Assembly: GCF_002885975.1 (NCBI RefSeq)
Contig: NZ_POSP01000003.1
Span: 1,736,001-1,800,000 of the forward strand
From: Paucibacter aquatile
GTDB lineage: Bacteria; Pseudomonadota; Gammaproteobacteria; Burkholderiales; Burkholderiaceae_C
DNA length: 64,000 nucleotides
Reading direction: 5' to 3'
Every line of letters starts with the position of its first letter. Within the stretch, counting starts at the first letter, position 1. The position numbers were made by a program, and so were the translations under genes. This document shows, piece after piece, positions 42,032 through 50,524 of this stretch. The notes beneath the pieces were generated by a model. That model saw only the letters and a program-made list of their open reading frames with translations, ran no database searches and was not told the origin of the DNA.

Positions 42032-43150
42032 TCAGCGAAGCACCAGGTTGTCGCGATGGATCAGCTCTGGCTCGGCCGCGTAGCCGAGCACACGGCCGAT
42101 CTCGGCCGAGGGCTTGCGGGCGATCAGGCGGGCTTCGGCGCTGGAGTAGTTGCTCAGGCCGCGCGCCAGTTCACGCCCTTCCGGGTCGCGCACGGCAATG
42201 ACATCGCCGCGATGGAATTCGCCCTGCACCTCCATCACGCCGATGGGCAGCAGGCTCTTGCCTTCGGCCTGCAGCTTGAGCACGGCGCCGGCATCCACCG
42301 AGACCGCGCCGCGCAGCTGCAGATGATCCACCATCCATTGCTTGCGCGCCGTCAGCTTGGGCAGGCTGGCCAGCAAGGCCGTGCCGATGGCTTCGCCAGC
42401 GGCCAGGCGCAGCAAGACATCGGGCTCGCGACCCCAGGCAATCACGGTGTTGGCGCCGCTGCCTGCCGCACGTTTGGCGGCCAGGATCTTGGTGATCATG
42501 CCGCCGCGCCCCAGCGACGAACCTGCACCGCCGGCCATCTGCTCCAGCTCGGGCGTGCCCGCCACCGCCTCGGCAATGAACTGCGCATTCGGGTCGCGCC
42601 GCGGATCGGCCGAGTACAAGCCCTTCTGGTCGGTCAGGATGACCAGGGCATCCGCCTCGATCAAATTGGCCACCAGCGCACCGAGGGTGTCGTTGTCGCC
42701 GAACTTGATCTCGTCGTTGACGACGGTGTCGTTCTCGTTGATGACCGGCAGCACGCGGTGCTGCAGCAAGGTCAGCAGGGTCGAACGGGCATTGAGATAG
42801 CGCTCGCGGTCGGCCAGGTCGGCATGGGTCAGCAGGACCTGGGCGCTGCCCATGCCATGCTCGCGCAGCTTGCTCTCGTACATCTGGGCCAAGCCCATCT
42901 GGCCGACAGCTGCTGCGGCCTGCAGCTCATGCAGCTCTTTGGGTCGCGTGCTCCAACCCAGGCGCTTCATGCCTTCGGCAATGGCGCCGCTGGACACCAT
43001 CACCACCTCGCGGCCCTCGGCCGCCAGGGCAGCCAGCTGCCGGCACCAGTTGCCGATGGCCTCGGCATCGACGCCGCGGCCTTCGTTGGTCACCAGACTA
43101 GAGCCAACTTTGACGACGATGCGGCGCGCGCCCGCAAGCGCGCGGCTCAT
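42032..43150 (-). CDS. proB: Glutamate 5-kinase
   Basis: A 372-residue enzyme phosphorylating glutamate in proline synthesis. The kinase domain starts RRIVVKVGSSLVTN and has VVMVSSGAIAEGMKRLG, LPVINENDTVVNDEIKFGDN and GMITKILAAKRA. A C-terminal PUA domain follows (about 275-372; VDAGAVLKLQAEGKSLLPIG). ATG overlaps the obgE stop as ATGA. Confidence 0.95.
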   Translation of the reverse strand: MSRALAGARRIVVKVGSSLVTNEGRGVDAEAIGNWCRQLAALAAEGREVVMVSSGAIAEGMKRLGWSTRPKELHELQAAAAVGQMGLAQMYESKLREHGMGSAQVLLTHADLADRERYLNARSTLLTLLQHRVLPVINENDTVVNDEIKFGDNDTLGALVANLIEADALVILTDQKGLYSADPRRDPNAQFIAEAVAGTPELEQMAGGAGSSLGRGGMITKILAAKRAAGSGANTVIAWGREPDVLLRLAAGEAIGTALLASLPKLTARKQWMVDHLQLRGAVSVDAGAVLKLQAEGKSLLPIGVMEVQGEFHRGDVIAVRDPEGRELARGLSNYSSAEARLIARKPSAEIGRVLGYAAEPELIHRDNLVLR

Positions 43151-44241
43151 GCCTTTTGTTCCGCGGCTTCGTCCAGCTCCGCGGCCGGCTTGCCGTCGGG
43201 GAAGCGCGGGTCGGCTTCGACATGGACCTTGTGCGCCGTGGCCACATGGTCGTAGATCGCATGGATCAGCGGCTGGCAGCCCTCGCGCGTCAGGGCCGAG
43301 ATCTCGAAGACCGGGCCCTTCCACTTGTAGCGCTTGATGAAATCCTTGACGCGCTTGGCGCGCTCGTCCTCGGGCACCATGTCCAGCTTGTTCAGCACCA
43401 ACCAGCGCGGCTTGTCGTGCAGTTCCTGGTCGTACTTCTTCAGCTCGTTGACGATGGCCTTGGCCTCCGCCACCGGATCGACCGCGGGGTCGAACGGAGC
43501 CAGATCCACCACATGCAGCAGCAGACGCGTGCGCTGCAAGTGACGCAGGAATTGATGACCCAGGCCGGCGCCCTCGGCCGCACCTTCGATCAGACCGGGA
43601 ATGTCGGCGACCACGAAACTCTTTTCCGGGCCGACGCGCACCACACCCAGATTCGGGTGCAAGGTGGTGAAGGGGTAGTCGGCAATCTTGGGGCGCGCGT
43701 TCGAAACGGCCGTGATCAGGGTCGACTTGCCAGCATTGGGCTGACCGAGCAGGCCCACGTCAGCCAGCACCCGCAACTCCAGCTTGACCTTCTTGGCCTC
43801 GCCGGGCCAACCAGGCGTCTTCTGACGCGGGGCGCGGTTGGTGCTGGTCTTGAAATGCAGATTGCCGAAGCCACCGTCGCCACCCTTGGCCAGCAAGATC
43901 TTTTCACCGGGCTCGAGTAGCTCGGCAATGACGGTGTCGGTTTCCAGATCGCGCACGATGGTGCCGACCGGCATGCGCAGGATCACGTCCTCGGAAGCAG
44001 CGCCGTAGCAATCGGAGCCACGGCCGGCTTCGCCATTGCGCGCCTCGTGGCGGCGTGCGTAGCGGTAATCAATCAGGGTGTTGAGGTTGCTGTCTGCCAC
44101 AGCATAGATGCTGCCGCCGCGCCCACCGTCACCCCCATCCGGGCCGCCGAAAGGAATGAACTTTTCGCGGCGGAAACTCGCACAGCCGGCGCCACCATTG
44201 CCGGCCACGATATCGATGGTGGCTTCGTCTATGAACTTCAT
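43147..44241 (-). CDS. obgE: Obg-family GTPase
   Basis: A 364-residue GTPase linked to late 50S assembly and stress control. The Gly-rich Obg fold covers 1-158 (GGPDGGDGGRGGS at 32-44). G1 is GQPNAGKS (166-173), G2 YPFTTLHP, G3 DIPGLIEGA, G4 NKLD. The C-terminal tail is short and variable. It lies in rplU-rpmA-obgE-proB, the usual betaproteobacterial order, so ribosomal and assembly genes are expressed together. Confidence 0.95.
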   Translation of the reverse strand: MKFIDEATIDIVAGNGGAGCASFRREKFIPFGGPDGGDGGRGGSIYAVADSNLNTLIDYRYARRHEARNGEAGRGSDCYGAASEDVILRMPVGTIVRDLETDTVIAELLEPGEKILLAKGGDGGFGNLHFKTSTNRAPRQKTPGWPGEAKKVKLELRVLADVGLLGQPNAGKSTLITAVSNARPKIADYPFTTLHPNLGVVRVGPEKSFVVADIPGLIEGAAEGAGLGHQFLRHLQRTRLLLHVVDLAPFDPAVDPVAEAKAIVNELKKYDQELHDKPRWLVLNKLDMVPEDERAKRVKDFIKRYKWKGPVFEISALTREGCQPLIHAIYDHVATAHKVHVEADPRFPDGKPAAELDEAAEQKA

Positions 44242-44329
44242 AAGCTTGTCGCTTGCTCCGTGCCTTTTGAGGCGATGGTAAGGCAATGCGGGTGAAAACC
44301 CTGCATCGCAAATGCAGCCTCAAAAAGCA

Positions 44330-44353
44330 AAAGCCCCGGCAAGCCGGGGCTTT
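44330..44353 (-). terminator. Terminator between rpmA and obgE
   Basis: AAAGCCCCGGC and GCCGGGGCTTT make an 11-base stem with a two-base loop. On the minus strand it is followed by TGCTTTTTGA. It may set the ratio of L21/L27 to ObgE by partial termination. Confidence 0.75.
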
Positions 44354-44419
44354 GGGCAACGGGTGGCCGGCTGCTGCCCTCCACCCGCGCTGTGCTTCGA
44401 TGTGCTCGTTCGGAAACGA

Positions 44420-44677
44420 TCAGACCGGAGTCACGAACACCGTCTGACGGCTGTTCTCACCCTTGATGGCGAACGACACTTGGCCGTCGACCAGCGCGAA
44501 CAGCGTGTGGTCCTTGCCGATACCGACATTGGTGCCGGGATGGAACTTGGTACCGCGCTGACGCACGATGATGGAACCTGCAGAGATGGTCTGGCCGCCG
44601 AAGGCCTTCACACCGAGCATCTTGGGTTTGGAGTCGCGGCCGTTCCGTGTGGAACCGCCGCCCTTTTTCTGTGCCAT
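44420..44677 (-). CDS. rpmA: 50S ribosomal protein L27
   Basis: An 85-residue L27. It starts MAQKKGGGSTRNGRDS, the N-terminal arm that reaches the peptidyl-transferase centre, and continues KMLGVKAFGGQTISAGSIIV. There is no Firmicute-type N-terminal extension. GGAG lies seven bases before the ATG. It is 49 bases after rplU. Confidence 0.97.
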   Translation of the reverse strand: MAQKKGGGSTRNGRDSKPKMLGVKAFGGQTISAGSIIVRQRGTKFHPGTNVGIGKDHTLFALVDGQVSFAIKGENSRQTVFVTPV

Positions 44678-44726
44678 GGATTAGCTCCTTGAACTGTTGG
44701 CGAAGAAGTTAGCGTTTGACCGCTGC

Positions 44727-45038
44727 TCAGCCGTTCACCGCGCTGATTTGCAGCTCGGTGTAAGTCTGGCGATGGCCTTGGCTCTTCTTGTAATGCTTAC
44801 GACGACGCAGCTTGAAGATGCGCACTTTGTCGTGCTTACCGTGGGCCACAACCGTGGCAGTGATGCTAGCGCCAGCAACCAAGGGAGTGCCAACCTTCAG
44901 TTCAGCGCCGTTGCCGACAGCCAAAATTTGGTCGATCACAATCTCTTGGCCAACATCCGCAGCAATCTGTTCTACTTTGATCTTTTCGCCAGCCGCAACT
45001 TTGTATTGCTTGCCGCCGGTTTTTATGACCGCGTACAT
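44727..45038 (-). CDS. rplU: 50S ribosomal protein L21
   Basis: A 103-residue L21, starting MYAVIKTGGKQYKVAAGEKI and ending with FKLRRRKHYKKSQGHRQTYT and a short acidic tail, as in the family. GAAAGGG lies before the ATG. It opens the rplU-rpmA-obgE-proB operon behind a promoter at 45173-45201, with a leader of about 130 bases that holds a hairpin. Confidence 0.97.
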   Translation of the reverse strand: MYAVIKTGGKQYKVAAGEKIKVEQIAADVGQEIVIDQILAVGNGAELKVGTPLVAGASITATVVAHGKHDKVRIFKLRRRKHYKKSQGHRQTYTELQISAVNG

Positions 45039-45141
45039 ATCAGCCCTTTCAATTGAACCACCTGCGCTTGTTGCGCACCCCTTGCGGATTTCGGCAGGCC
45101 TCCAGAAGACACCCACCTCTCACGCACCAGCACAGGCCTAA

Positions 45142-45167
45142 GCTCTGCAGCAAGAACTGCGCAGAGC
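45142..45167 (-). promoter_or_regulatory. Hairpin in the rplU leader
   Basis: GCTCTGC (45142-45148) and GCAGAGC (45161-45167) form a seven-base perfect stem with a 12-base loop at the 5' end of the predicted transcript. It could stabilise the message or be a regulator site; L21 feedback is a speculation. Confidence 0.4.
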
Positions 45168-45172
45168 CCGCG

Positions 45173-45201
45173 AGTGTAGCACGGGGCAGCGCAGATCACA
45201 A
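45173..45201 (-). promoter_or_regulatory. Sigma-70 promoter for the rplU operon
   Basis: On the minus strand, TTGTGA (45201-45196), a 17-base spacer, and TGC before TACACT (45178-45173) form an extended -10 promoter followed by a GC-rich start region, a form common for ribosomal genes. Confidence 0.7.
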
Positions 45202-45340
45202 GCGCCAAGCTCCCAGCGTTTCCTTGGCGACACCTCTGACCTGCCTTCCATCGCACCAGCGCAGCAAGACTTGCACCTCCGGGCGAAAGGGCGGCAGCGC
45301 TGTTCCTATAATCGCAGCTTCGCCAAATTGAGAGCCGAGA

Positions 45341-46345
45341 GTGCACGCTGCGCCTGCTTCGTCCCCCTCCCCCAAGCCCGTGCTGAGCGAGGCCCTTGCC
45401 ACGCTGAACGCCGAGATGCTCGAAGTCGACGCCGTCATCGGCCGCCGGCTTGGCTCTGACGTCGCGCTGATCAACCAGATCGCGGGTTACATCGTCCACG
45501 CCGGCGGCAAACGCATCCGCCCCAAGCTGGTGCTCTTGTTCGCCAATGCCCTCGGCTACGACAAGCCGGAGCGTTTCGAGCTGGCCGCCGTGATCGAATT
45601 CATCCACACCGCCACGCTGCTGCATGACGACGTGGTCGATGAATCCTCGCTGCGCCGCGGCAAACAGACCGCCAACGCCCTGTTCGGCAACGCTGCCAGC
45701 GTCTTGGTCGGTGACTTCCTCTACTCGCGCGCCTTCCAGATGATGGTGTCGGTGAACCGCATGCGCGTGCTGGAAGTGCTGGCGGAGGCGACCAATGTGA
45801 TCGCCGAAGGCGAAGTGCTGCAGCTGATGAACATGCACGACCCGGACATCACGGTCGACAGCTATCTGCGCGTGATTCGCTACAAGACCGCCAAGCTGTT
45901 CGAAGCCAGCGCCCGCCTCGGCGCCGTGCTGGCCGATGCCTCGCCCGTAGTGGAAGAAGCCTGCGCCGGCTACGGCCGCGCCCTGGGCACCGCTTTCCAA
46001 CTGATCGACGATGTGCTGGACTACGAAGGTGACAGCCAGGCCCTGGGCAAAAACGTCGGCGACGACCTGCGCGAAGGCAAGACCACCCTGCCCTTGCTGA
46101 TCGCCATGGAACGCGGCACGCCCGAGCAGCGCGCGCTGATCCGCCATGCCATCGAGCATGGCGAGCTGGAGCGCCTGAGCGAGATCGTGGAAATCGTCCG
46201 CACAACCGGTGCGTTAGATGCCACCCGCGAAGCCGCTCGTGGCGAAGCCAAGCTGGCCCGAGATTGCCTGAATTTGTTGCCTGCTAGCAAATGGCAAGAA
46301 TCTCTGCTAGAATTTGCGGCTCAGTCGGTTGAGCGGTCTTTTTAA
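45341..46345 (+). CDS. ispB: Polyprenyl (octaprenyl) diphosphate synthase
   Basis: A 334-residue trans-prenyltransferase that builds the ubiquinone side chain. First Asp-rich motif LLHDDVVDESSLRRGK (DDVVD 96-100), second FQLIDDVLDYEGD. HAGGKRIRPKLVLL precedes the first. The start is the GTG at 45341; TATAAT at 45307-45312 would begin transcription about 25 bases before it. The side chain (C40 likely) is inferred from the family. It is divergent to the rplU operon. Confidence 0.93.
   Translation: MHAAPASSPSPKPVLSEALATLNAEMLEVDAVIGRRLGSDVALINQIAGYIVHAGGKRIRPKLVLLFANALGYDKPERFELAAVIEFIHTATLLHDDVVDESSLRRGKQTANALFGNAASVLVGDFLYSRAFQMMVSVNRMRVLEVLAEATNVIAEGEVLQLMNMHDPDITVDSYLRVIRYKTAKLFEASARLGAVLADASPVVEEACAGYGRALGTAFQLIDDVLDYEGDSQALGKNVGDDLREGKTTLPLLIAMERGTPEQRALIRHAIEHGELERLSEIVEIVRTTGALDATREAARGEAKLARDCLNLLPASKWQESLLEFAAQSVERSF
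46306..46313 (+). promoter_or_regulatory. Extended -10 promoter, probably for tRNA-Pro
   Basis: TGCTAGAAT occurs at the end of ispB, giving an extended -10 element about 85 bases before the tRNA. No clear -35 is at the right distance. Confidence 0.35.
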
Positions 46346-46398
46346 ACCTCGTTTGAATAGCACCCGCGCAGAGCGGCAGAACAAGTCAAAAGACAAAT

Positions 46399-46475
46399 CG
46401 GGGTGTAGCTTAGCCTGGTAGAGCGCTACGTTCGGGACGTAGAGGCCGGAGGTTCGAATCCTCTCACCCCGACCA
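46399..46475 (+). tRNA. tRNA-Pro (anticodon CGG)
   Basis: A 77-base tRNA. The acceptor pairs CGGGGTG with CACCCCG, then ACCA is encoded. The anticodon arm CTACG-TTCGGGA-CGTAG has loop bases that give anticodon CGG, which reads CCG. The T arm has GGAGG TTCGAAT CCTCT. D arm is normal. A terminator follows at 46552. Confidence 0.95.
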
Positions 46476-46551
46476 GTTGATTCTTGTTCAAGTCGCTTTG
46501 ACGACGTCCATCGGATTCCTCGCAATCCACGGCCACTGGCCCACACATCCG

Positions 46552-46574
46552 ACGCTGCATTCGCAGCGTTTTTT
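46552..46574 (+). terminator. Intrinsic terminator after tRNA-Pro
   Basis: ACGCTGC, loop ATTC, and GCAGCGT form a seven-base stem followed by six Ts. Confidence 0.85.
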
Positions 46575-46667
46575 GTTTCCAGATCCCTTTTTTGTTTGCC
46601 TGCCTGCGCGTGCAACCGCGCACAGAGCCCGGGCATGCACAAGACTGCACGCGCAGGCCACTTGCGA

Positions 46668-49340
46668 TCAACGCAAGCTGCGCTGGGCGACGCCGAGATC
46701 GCGCCAGTCCTCGGGGTGGCAGGTGAAGAGCAGCAGCTGGTGGCGCTGCGCGGCGTCGAAGATCACGCGCTTCATTTGCGCCAGGCGCTGCGCATCGCTG
46801 TGCACCAAGGCGTCGTCGAGGATGAGCAGGGTCGGCCGGCCGGCTTCTTGCAAGAGGTCGGCATAGGCAAAACGGCTGATCAGCCCGAGCTGCTCACGGG
46901 CGCCGAAGCTCAGTGCTTCGAAATCGCCGCTCTCCACGCCGCGCTGGAGCAAGCCCGGCGTCAAGGCCTCGTCCACATCGAGCCGGGCATCCGGGAACAG
47001 CAGTTGCACATAACGCTGCAAATGCTGCTGCAGCGGCGCTTGCAGGCGGGCCAGGCTGGCCTGGCGTTTGCCGTCGAGCTTGCGGCAGAGCAGATCGAGT
47101 GCAGCAGCGCGCAGCCGCAGCTCATGCCAGCGGCGCTGGGCGCGTGCAAGATCCCCGGCGCTTTGCTCGCGCTGCTCGTCCAAGCCCTGCGCGCCCGCCT
47201 GCTGCAGGCTCTGCTCGATCAGCTGGATCTGCACCGCAAGCTCCTGATGGGCCTGCTGCATTTGTTGAACGCTGCGCTGCAGGCGCGCGATGTCTTGCTG
47301 GACGATGTCCGGCCGCGCGCGGTCCAGGCTGGCTTGCAAAGTTTCGATGCGGGCAGCCACGGCCGCCAACTCAGCCTCCCCGGCCAGCCACTGCCGCTGA
47401 TGCTCGCGCTGCCGCTCCAATCGACCGGGCTCGGCCAACTGAGCTCGGGCCAGCTCCAGCTCGCGCTGCGCTTGCAGCTGCTGGGCCTCCATCGCGCTGT
47501 GCTGTTGTTCCAGGCGGCCGAGCTGCTGGCGGGCCGCTTCTTCCACGCGCTGGGTCGCATCGAGCGCAGATTCAGCCTCAGCCACACTGAGCGCAGTGGC
47601 CGCTTCACCGGCGGCCTGCTGCGCCAGCGCATCGTGCAAGGCCAAGAGCCGGGCCTGCAGATCGGCCTGCTCCTGCTGCAGCCGCGCCAGGCCCTGGGGC
47701 GCGCTCAAGGCCAGAGCCTGCTCGACCAGCTTGAGCTGGGCCAAGGCTTCCTGCTGGGCAGCAAACCGACTCTCCGCCTCGGCCAGGTCCTGCACGCCCA
47801 AACGCTCCATCGCTGCGGCATGTTCCGCTCGCGCCTCGCTCCAGCGAGCCTCCAGGCCGTCCAGATCCTGGCCGCCTGGCGTGATGCGCAAGCGCCCCAG
47901 ACCCGGCAGATCGAGCACCCCAGGCGCAGCCAGCAAGACCTGACCCTGGCCCGCGAGTGATTCCGCCTCGGCCTGCCCCTCCTGGCGCAAACGCAGCTGC
48001 TGGCCCGCATCCAGCTTGAACTCCAGCCGGGTGGCCAAAGCCTGGCGCTGCAAGCTCAGCTCGCGCAGACGCTGATCCAGCTTGCGCAAGGTATCCAGGT
48101 CAGCCTTGGTGAGCGGCCGCTGCTGCGCCTGCGGCGCACGCAGCGCAGCCACGCTCTGCTGGGCCGCCTCGGCATGTTGCAAGGCCTCGGTCATGCGGGC
48201 TTGCTGATGCTGCGCGGCCTCCAGCTGCTGTCGGGTCTGGCGCGCGGCTTCGGCCTGGCGGGACTGTTGCAACTGGGCCTGGGCCTGGCGCACCTGGGCG
48301 CTGCTGTGCTTGAACTGATCGCGCGCCGGGGCCAGGCCAGCCTGCGCGCGCTGCAGCTGTTCGCTGGCCTGCGCCAAGGCCTGCTCGCGCTGTGTGGCAG
48401 CACGCTCCTGTTCGGCAAAAGCCTGCAGCTGGCGCTGCAGCAGTTGCTGCTGATTCTGCAACTGGTTCATGCGCTGGCGGGCCTCGCCCAGCTGCTGTTC
48501 GCTCTGCTGCAGGGCCGTTTGCGCCTGCTGGGCTTGAAGCAACTGCTGCTGCAGCTGCTCCCAAGGCCGCTCTTGCTCATCGCGCTGGTGCTGGCTGCGC
48601 AGCTGGGCCAAGCGGTCCACATCCTCGCGGTAACGGGCGATCTGCAGGTCCAGATCCTGCAGCGATTGTTGCAAAGCCTGCACCCGCTGGGCGGCCTGCT
48701 CCAGCTCGGCGCGAGGCTTGCCGGTGGCCGTGAGCAGCTCGCCGCGCTGGGCGCGCAGCTCGCTCAGCAGCGCATCGCCACCGCTGGCCGCCACCTGGGC
48801 GGCCGCGCCCTGCCCCAAGCGCTCGGCCTGGCTTTGCAAGGCGCCGTGCAGATGTTCGCGAGCATGCTGGGCCGCCTCGCGCAGCTCTTGGCCTGTGCCC
48901 TGCTCCACCCAGAGCAGGCCCGGTATGCCCCAATGCTCGGTCTTGCTGGCGCCGCGGCTGGCGAAGCCGTAGCCGAAAAGCTGGGCCAGATGGTCCTCGG
49001 CCTCCGCGCCCTCCAGGCTGCGTGCATCGATGCGCAAGTCGCAGCGCGGCCGTTTGCCGAAGCTCTTGGCCAGACGGTACTGGTGGCCATCGAAAGCAAA
49101 GTCCAGCTCCACGCTGGGCGCGGCGCTGCTGTCGCCCCAGGGCAGCAGATCGCCCACGGCCGATGAGCGGTGCCGCTCAAAAAAAGCGGCACGGATGGCG
49201 CGCACCAGGCTGCTCTTGCCCGCCTCGTTCGGACCGCAAAAGATGTTGAGGCCGGGTTGCAGGTTCGCCAGCTCGAATCCTTGCCGGAACTGCCGCAGCT
49301 GCTCGACGCGCAGGCGGCTCAGTTGCAGAGGCGCGTTCAT
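46668..49340 (-). CDS. SbcC/YhaN-like AAA ATPase (SMC-type)
   Basis: An 890-residue ATPase with the Rad50/SbcC layout. Walker A is FCGPNEAGKSSL near residue 35-46; a very long Gln/Ala/Leu/Arg-rich coiled coil spans most of 190-760; the signature SFGAREQLGLISRFAYADLL and Walker B TLLILDDALVHSD are near the end. The form FGAREQL places it with YhaN-like proteins. It overlaps the phosphoesterase gene by four bases, its nuclease partner. Together they would process DNA ends and hairpins. I see no zinc-hook CxxC, which true SbcC/Rad50 have. Confidence 0.82.
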   Translation of the reverse strand: MNAPLQLSRLRVEQLRQFRQGFELANLQPGLNIFCGPNEAGKSSLVRAIRAAFFERHRSSAVGDLLPWGDSSAAPSVELDFAFDGHQYRLAKSFGKRPRCDLRIDARSLEGAEAEDHLAQLFGYGFASRGASKTEHWGIPGLLWVEQGTGQELREAAQHAREHLHGALQSQAERLGQGAAAQVAASGGDALLSELRAQRGELLTATGKPRAELEQAAQRVQALQQSLQDLDLQIARYREDVDRLAQLRSQHQRDEQERPWEQLQQQLLQAQQAQTALQQSEQQLGEARQRMNQLQNQQQLLQRQLQAFAEQERAATQREQALAQASEQLQRAQAGLAPARDQFKHSSAQVRQAQAQLQQSRQAEAARQTRQQLEAAQHQQARMTEALQHAEAAQQSVAALRAPQAQQRPLTKADLDTLRKLDQRLRELSLQRQALATRLEFKLDAGQQLRLRQEGQAEAESLAGQGQVLLAAPGVLDLPGLGRLRITPGGQDLDGLEARWSEARAEHAAAMERLGVQDLAEAESRFAAQQEALAQLKLVEQALALSAPQGLARLQQEQADLQARLLALHDALAQQAAGEAATALSVAEAESALDATQRVEEAARQQLGRLEQQHSAMEAQQLQAQRELELARAQLAEPGRLERQREHQRQWLAGEAELAAVAARIETLQASLDRARPDIVQQDIARLQRSVQQMQQAHQELAVQIQLIEQSLQQAGAQGLDEQREQSAGDLARAQRRWHELRLRAAALDLLCRKLDGKRQASLARLQAPLQQHLQRYVQLLFPDARLDVDEALTPGLLQRGVESGDFEALSFGAREQLGLISRFAYADLLQEAGRPTLLILDDALVHSDAQRLAQMKRVIFDAAQRHQLLLFTCHPEDWRDLGVAQRSLR

Positions 49341-50488
49341 GCCGACAGCTCCCTGCGGCGCTGGGCCAGAGTGGCAGTCAGCAAGGCCAGGGCCTCGCGG
49401 GCGATCTCGGCCTCGCCCGGCTCCTCAGAGCTTGGTGCCGGTCCGGCCGCTCCCAGTTCGCGCAGCTCCGCAATCACCTCGGCTAGATAGCCATCGGCCT
49501 GCAGGGCGGCGATGTCCTCGTCGGTCGGCGCCAAGCTCAGGGCCGAGGCCTCCACGCTCAGGTGGCGCAGGCGCCCCCGCAACACGGCCAGTGCGGCATT
49601 CAAGCGCTGATGCAGGTCCAGCGCCAGCTGGCCTTCGAGCCGCAAGCTCAACACGGTGTGGGCCGGCAAGGCCTCCAGGCGCTGCAGCAAGCCGTCCAGA
49701 TCGCTGGCCACGCGCAGGCTGGCGGACAGCTCCAGCCAGTCGAACTGCGCCGTGCGCAGCGCCTGCACGCGCGGCTCCGCACCGGGTGCGTCGATCTCCA
49801 CCAGCAGGGCCTGCCCCGAGTCATTGGCCTTGAATCGATCCGGCTCGGGCGTGCCGCTGTACCAGCAGCGAGCCTCGATGCGCTTGCCGCCATGCCAGTC
49901 GCCCAGGGCCAGGTAGTCCAGGCGCGCACGCGCTGCGCGGTCCGGCGCGATCGGGTTGGTCGCGTCGACCATGGACTCGGCCAGGATGCCCTGCACGCTG
50001 CCATGCGCCAGGCCCAGGCGCAACCAGCCCGCCGGCGTCTCGACCGCGTCGAACCAGGCTGTGCTGTCCCCGTAGGTATGACGTTGGCTCAGCGGCGCCG
50101 GCAGGATGGCCGTGCGGCAGGCTTCCAGCAGCAAGGGCTCGGGCCGTAGGGCCAGATGCACATGGGCCGGCACCGCGCCCAGGCGCCGGGCACGCGTCCA
50201 CACGCTTTCAGCCAGGGCCGCATCGTGGTTGCCCGAGATCAGCACCCAGGGCCCGCTGAAGCCTGCCATGGCGTTGAACATGCGGCGTATCGTTCGCTCC
50301 GACACCGTCTGCGCATCGAACACATCGCCGGCCACCAGCACCGCATCGACCTCGTGTGTACAGGCCAGTGCGGCCAGCCGCTCCACGGCCGCCAAGCGCG
50401 CTTCGGCCAGGGGCAAGGCATCCTCGGGATCGAAGCTGCTGAACCAGCGGCCGATCTGCCAATCGGCGGTGTGCAGGAATCTGGGCAT
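49337..50488 (-). CDS. SbcD/YhaO-like DNA repair metallophosphoesterase
   Basis: A 383-residue phosphoesterase with the Mre11 metal motifs in order: FLHTADWQIGR (DxH at N-terminus, here with Gln in place of His), LVAGDVFDA, WVLISGNHDAA, and later LGLAHGS and LALGDWHGG. This is the YhaO/SbcD arrangement. The C-terminal region (about 260-383) would contact the ATPase. ATG at 50488 is the family start. It lies 36 bases after recD, forming an end-processing gene cluster with RecBCD. Confidence 0.85.
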   Translation of the reverse strand: MPRFLHTADWQIGRWFSSFDPEDALPLAEARLAAVERLAALACTHEVDAVLVAGDVFDAQTVSERTIRRMFNAMAGFSGPWVLISGNHDAALAESVWTRARRLGAVPAHVHLALRPEPLLLEACRTAILPAPLSQRHTYGDSTAWFDAVETPAGWLRLGLAHGSVQGILAESMVDATNPIAPDRAARARLDYLALGDWHGGKRIEARCWYSGTPEPDRFKANDSGQALLVEIDAPGAEPRVQALRTAQFDWLELSASLRVASDLDGLLQRLEALPAHTVLSLRLEGQLALDLHQRLNAALAVLRGRLRHLSVEASALSLAPTDEDIAALQADGYLAEVIAELRELGAAGPAPSSEEPGEAEIAREALALLTATLAQRRRELSA

Positions 50489-50524
50489 GGGCTGCAGGCG
50501 TGAAAAAATTTCAGTGAGGAAGAC

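Noticed and set aside
46603..46657. Perfect 12-base inverted repeat CCTGCGCGTGCA / TGCACGCGCAGG past the end of the ATPase gene
   Set aside because: It has a 31-base loop and no T run on the minus strand, so it is not a convincing terminator; no other role is evident.
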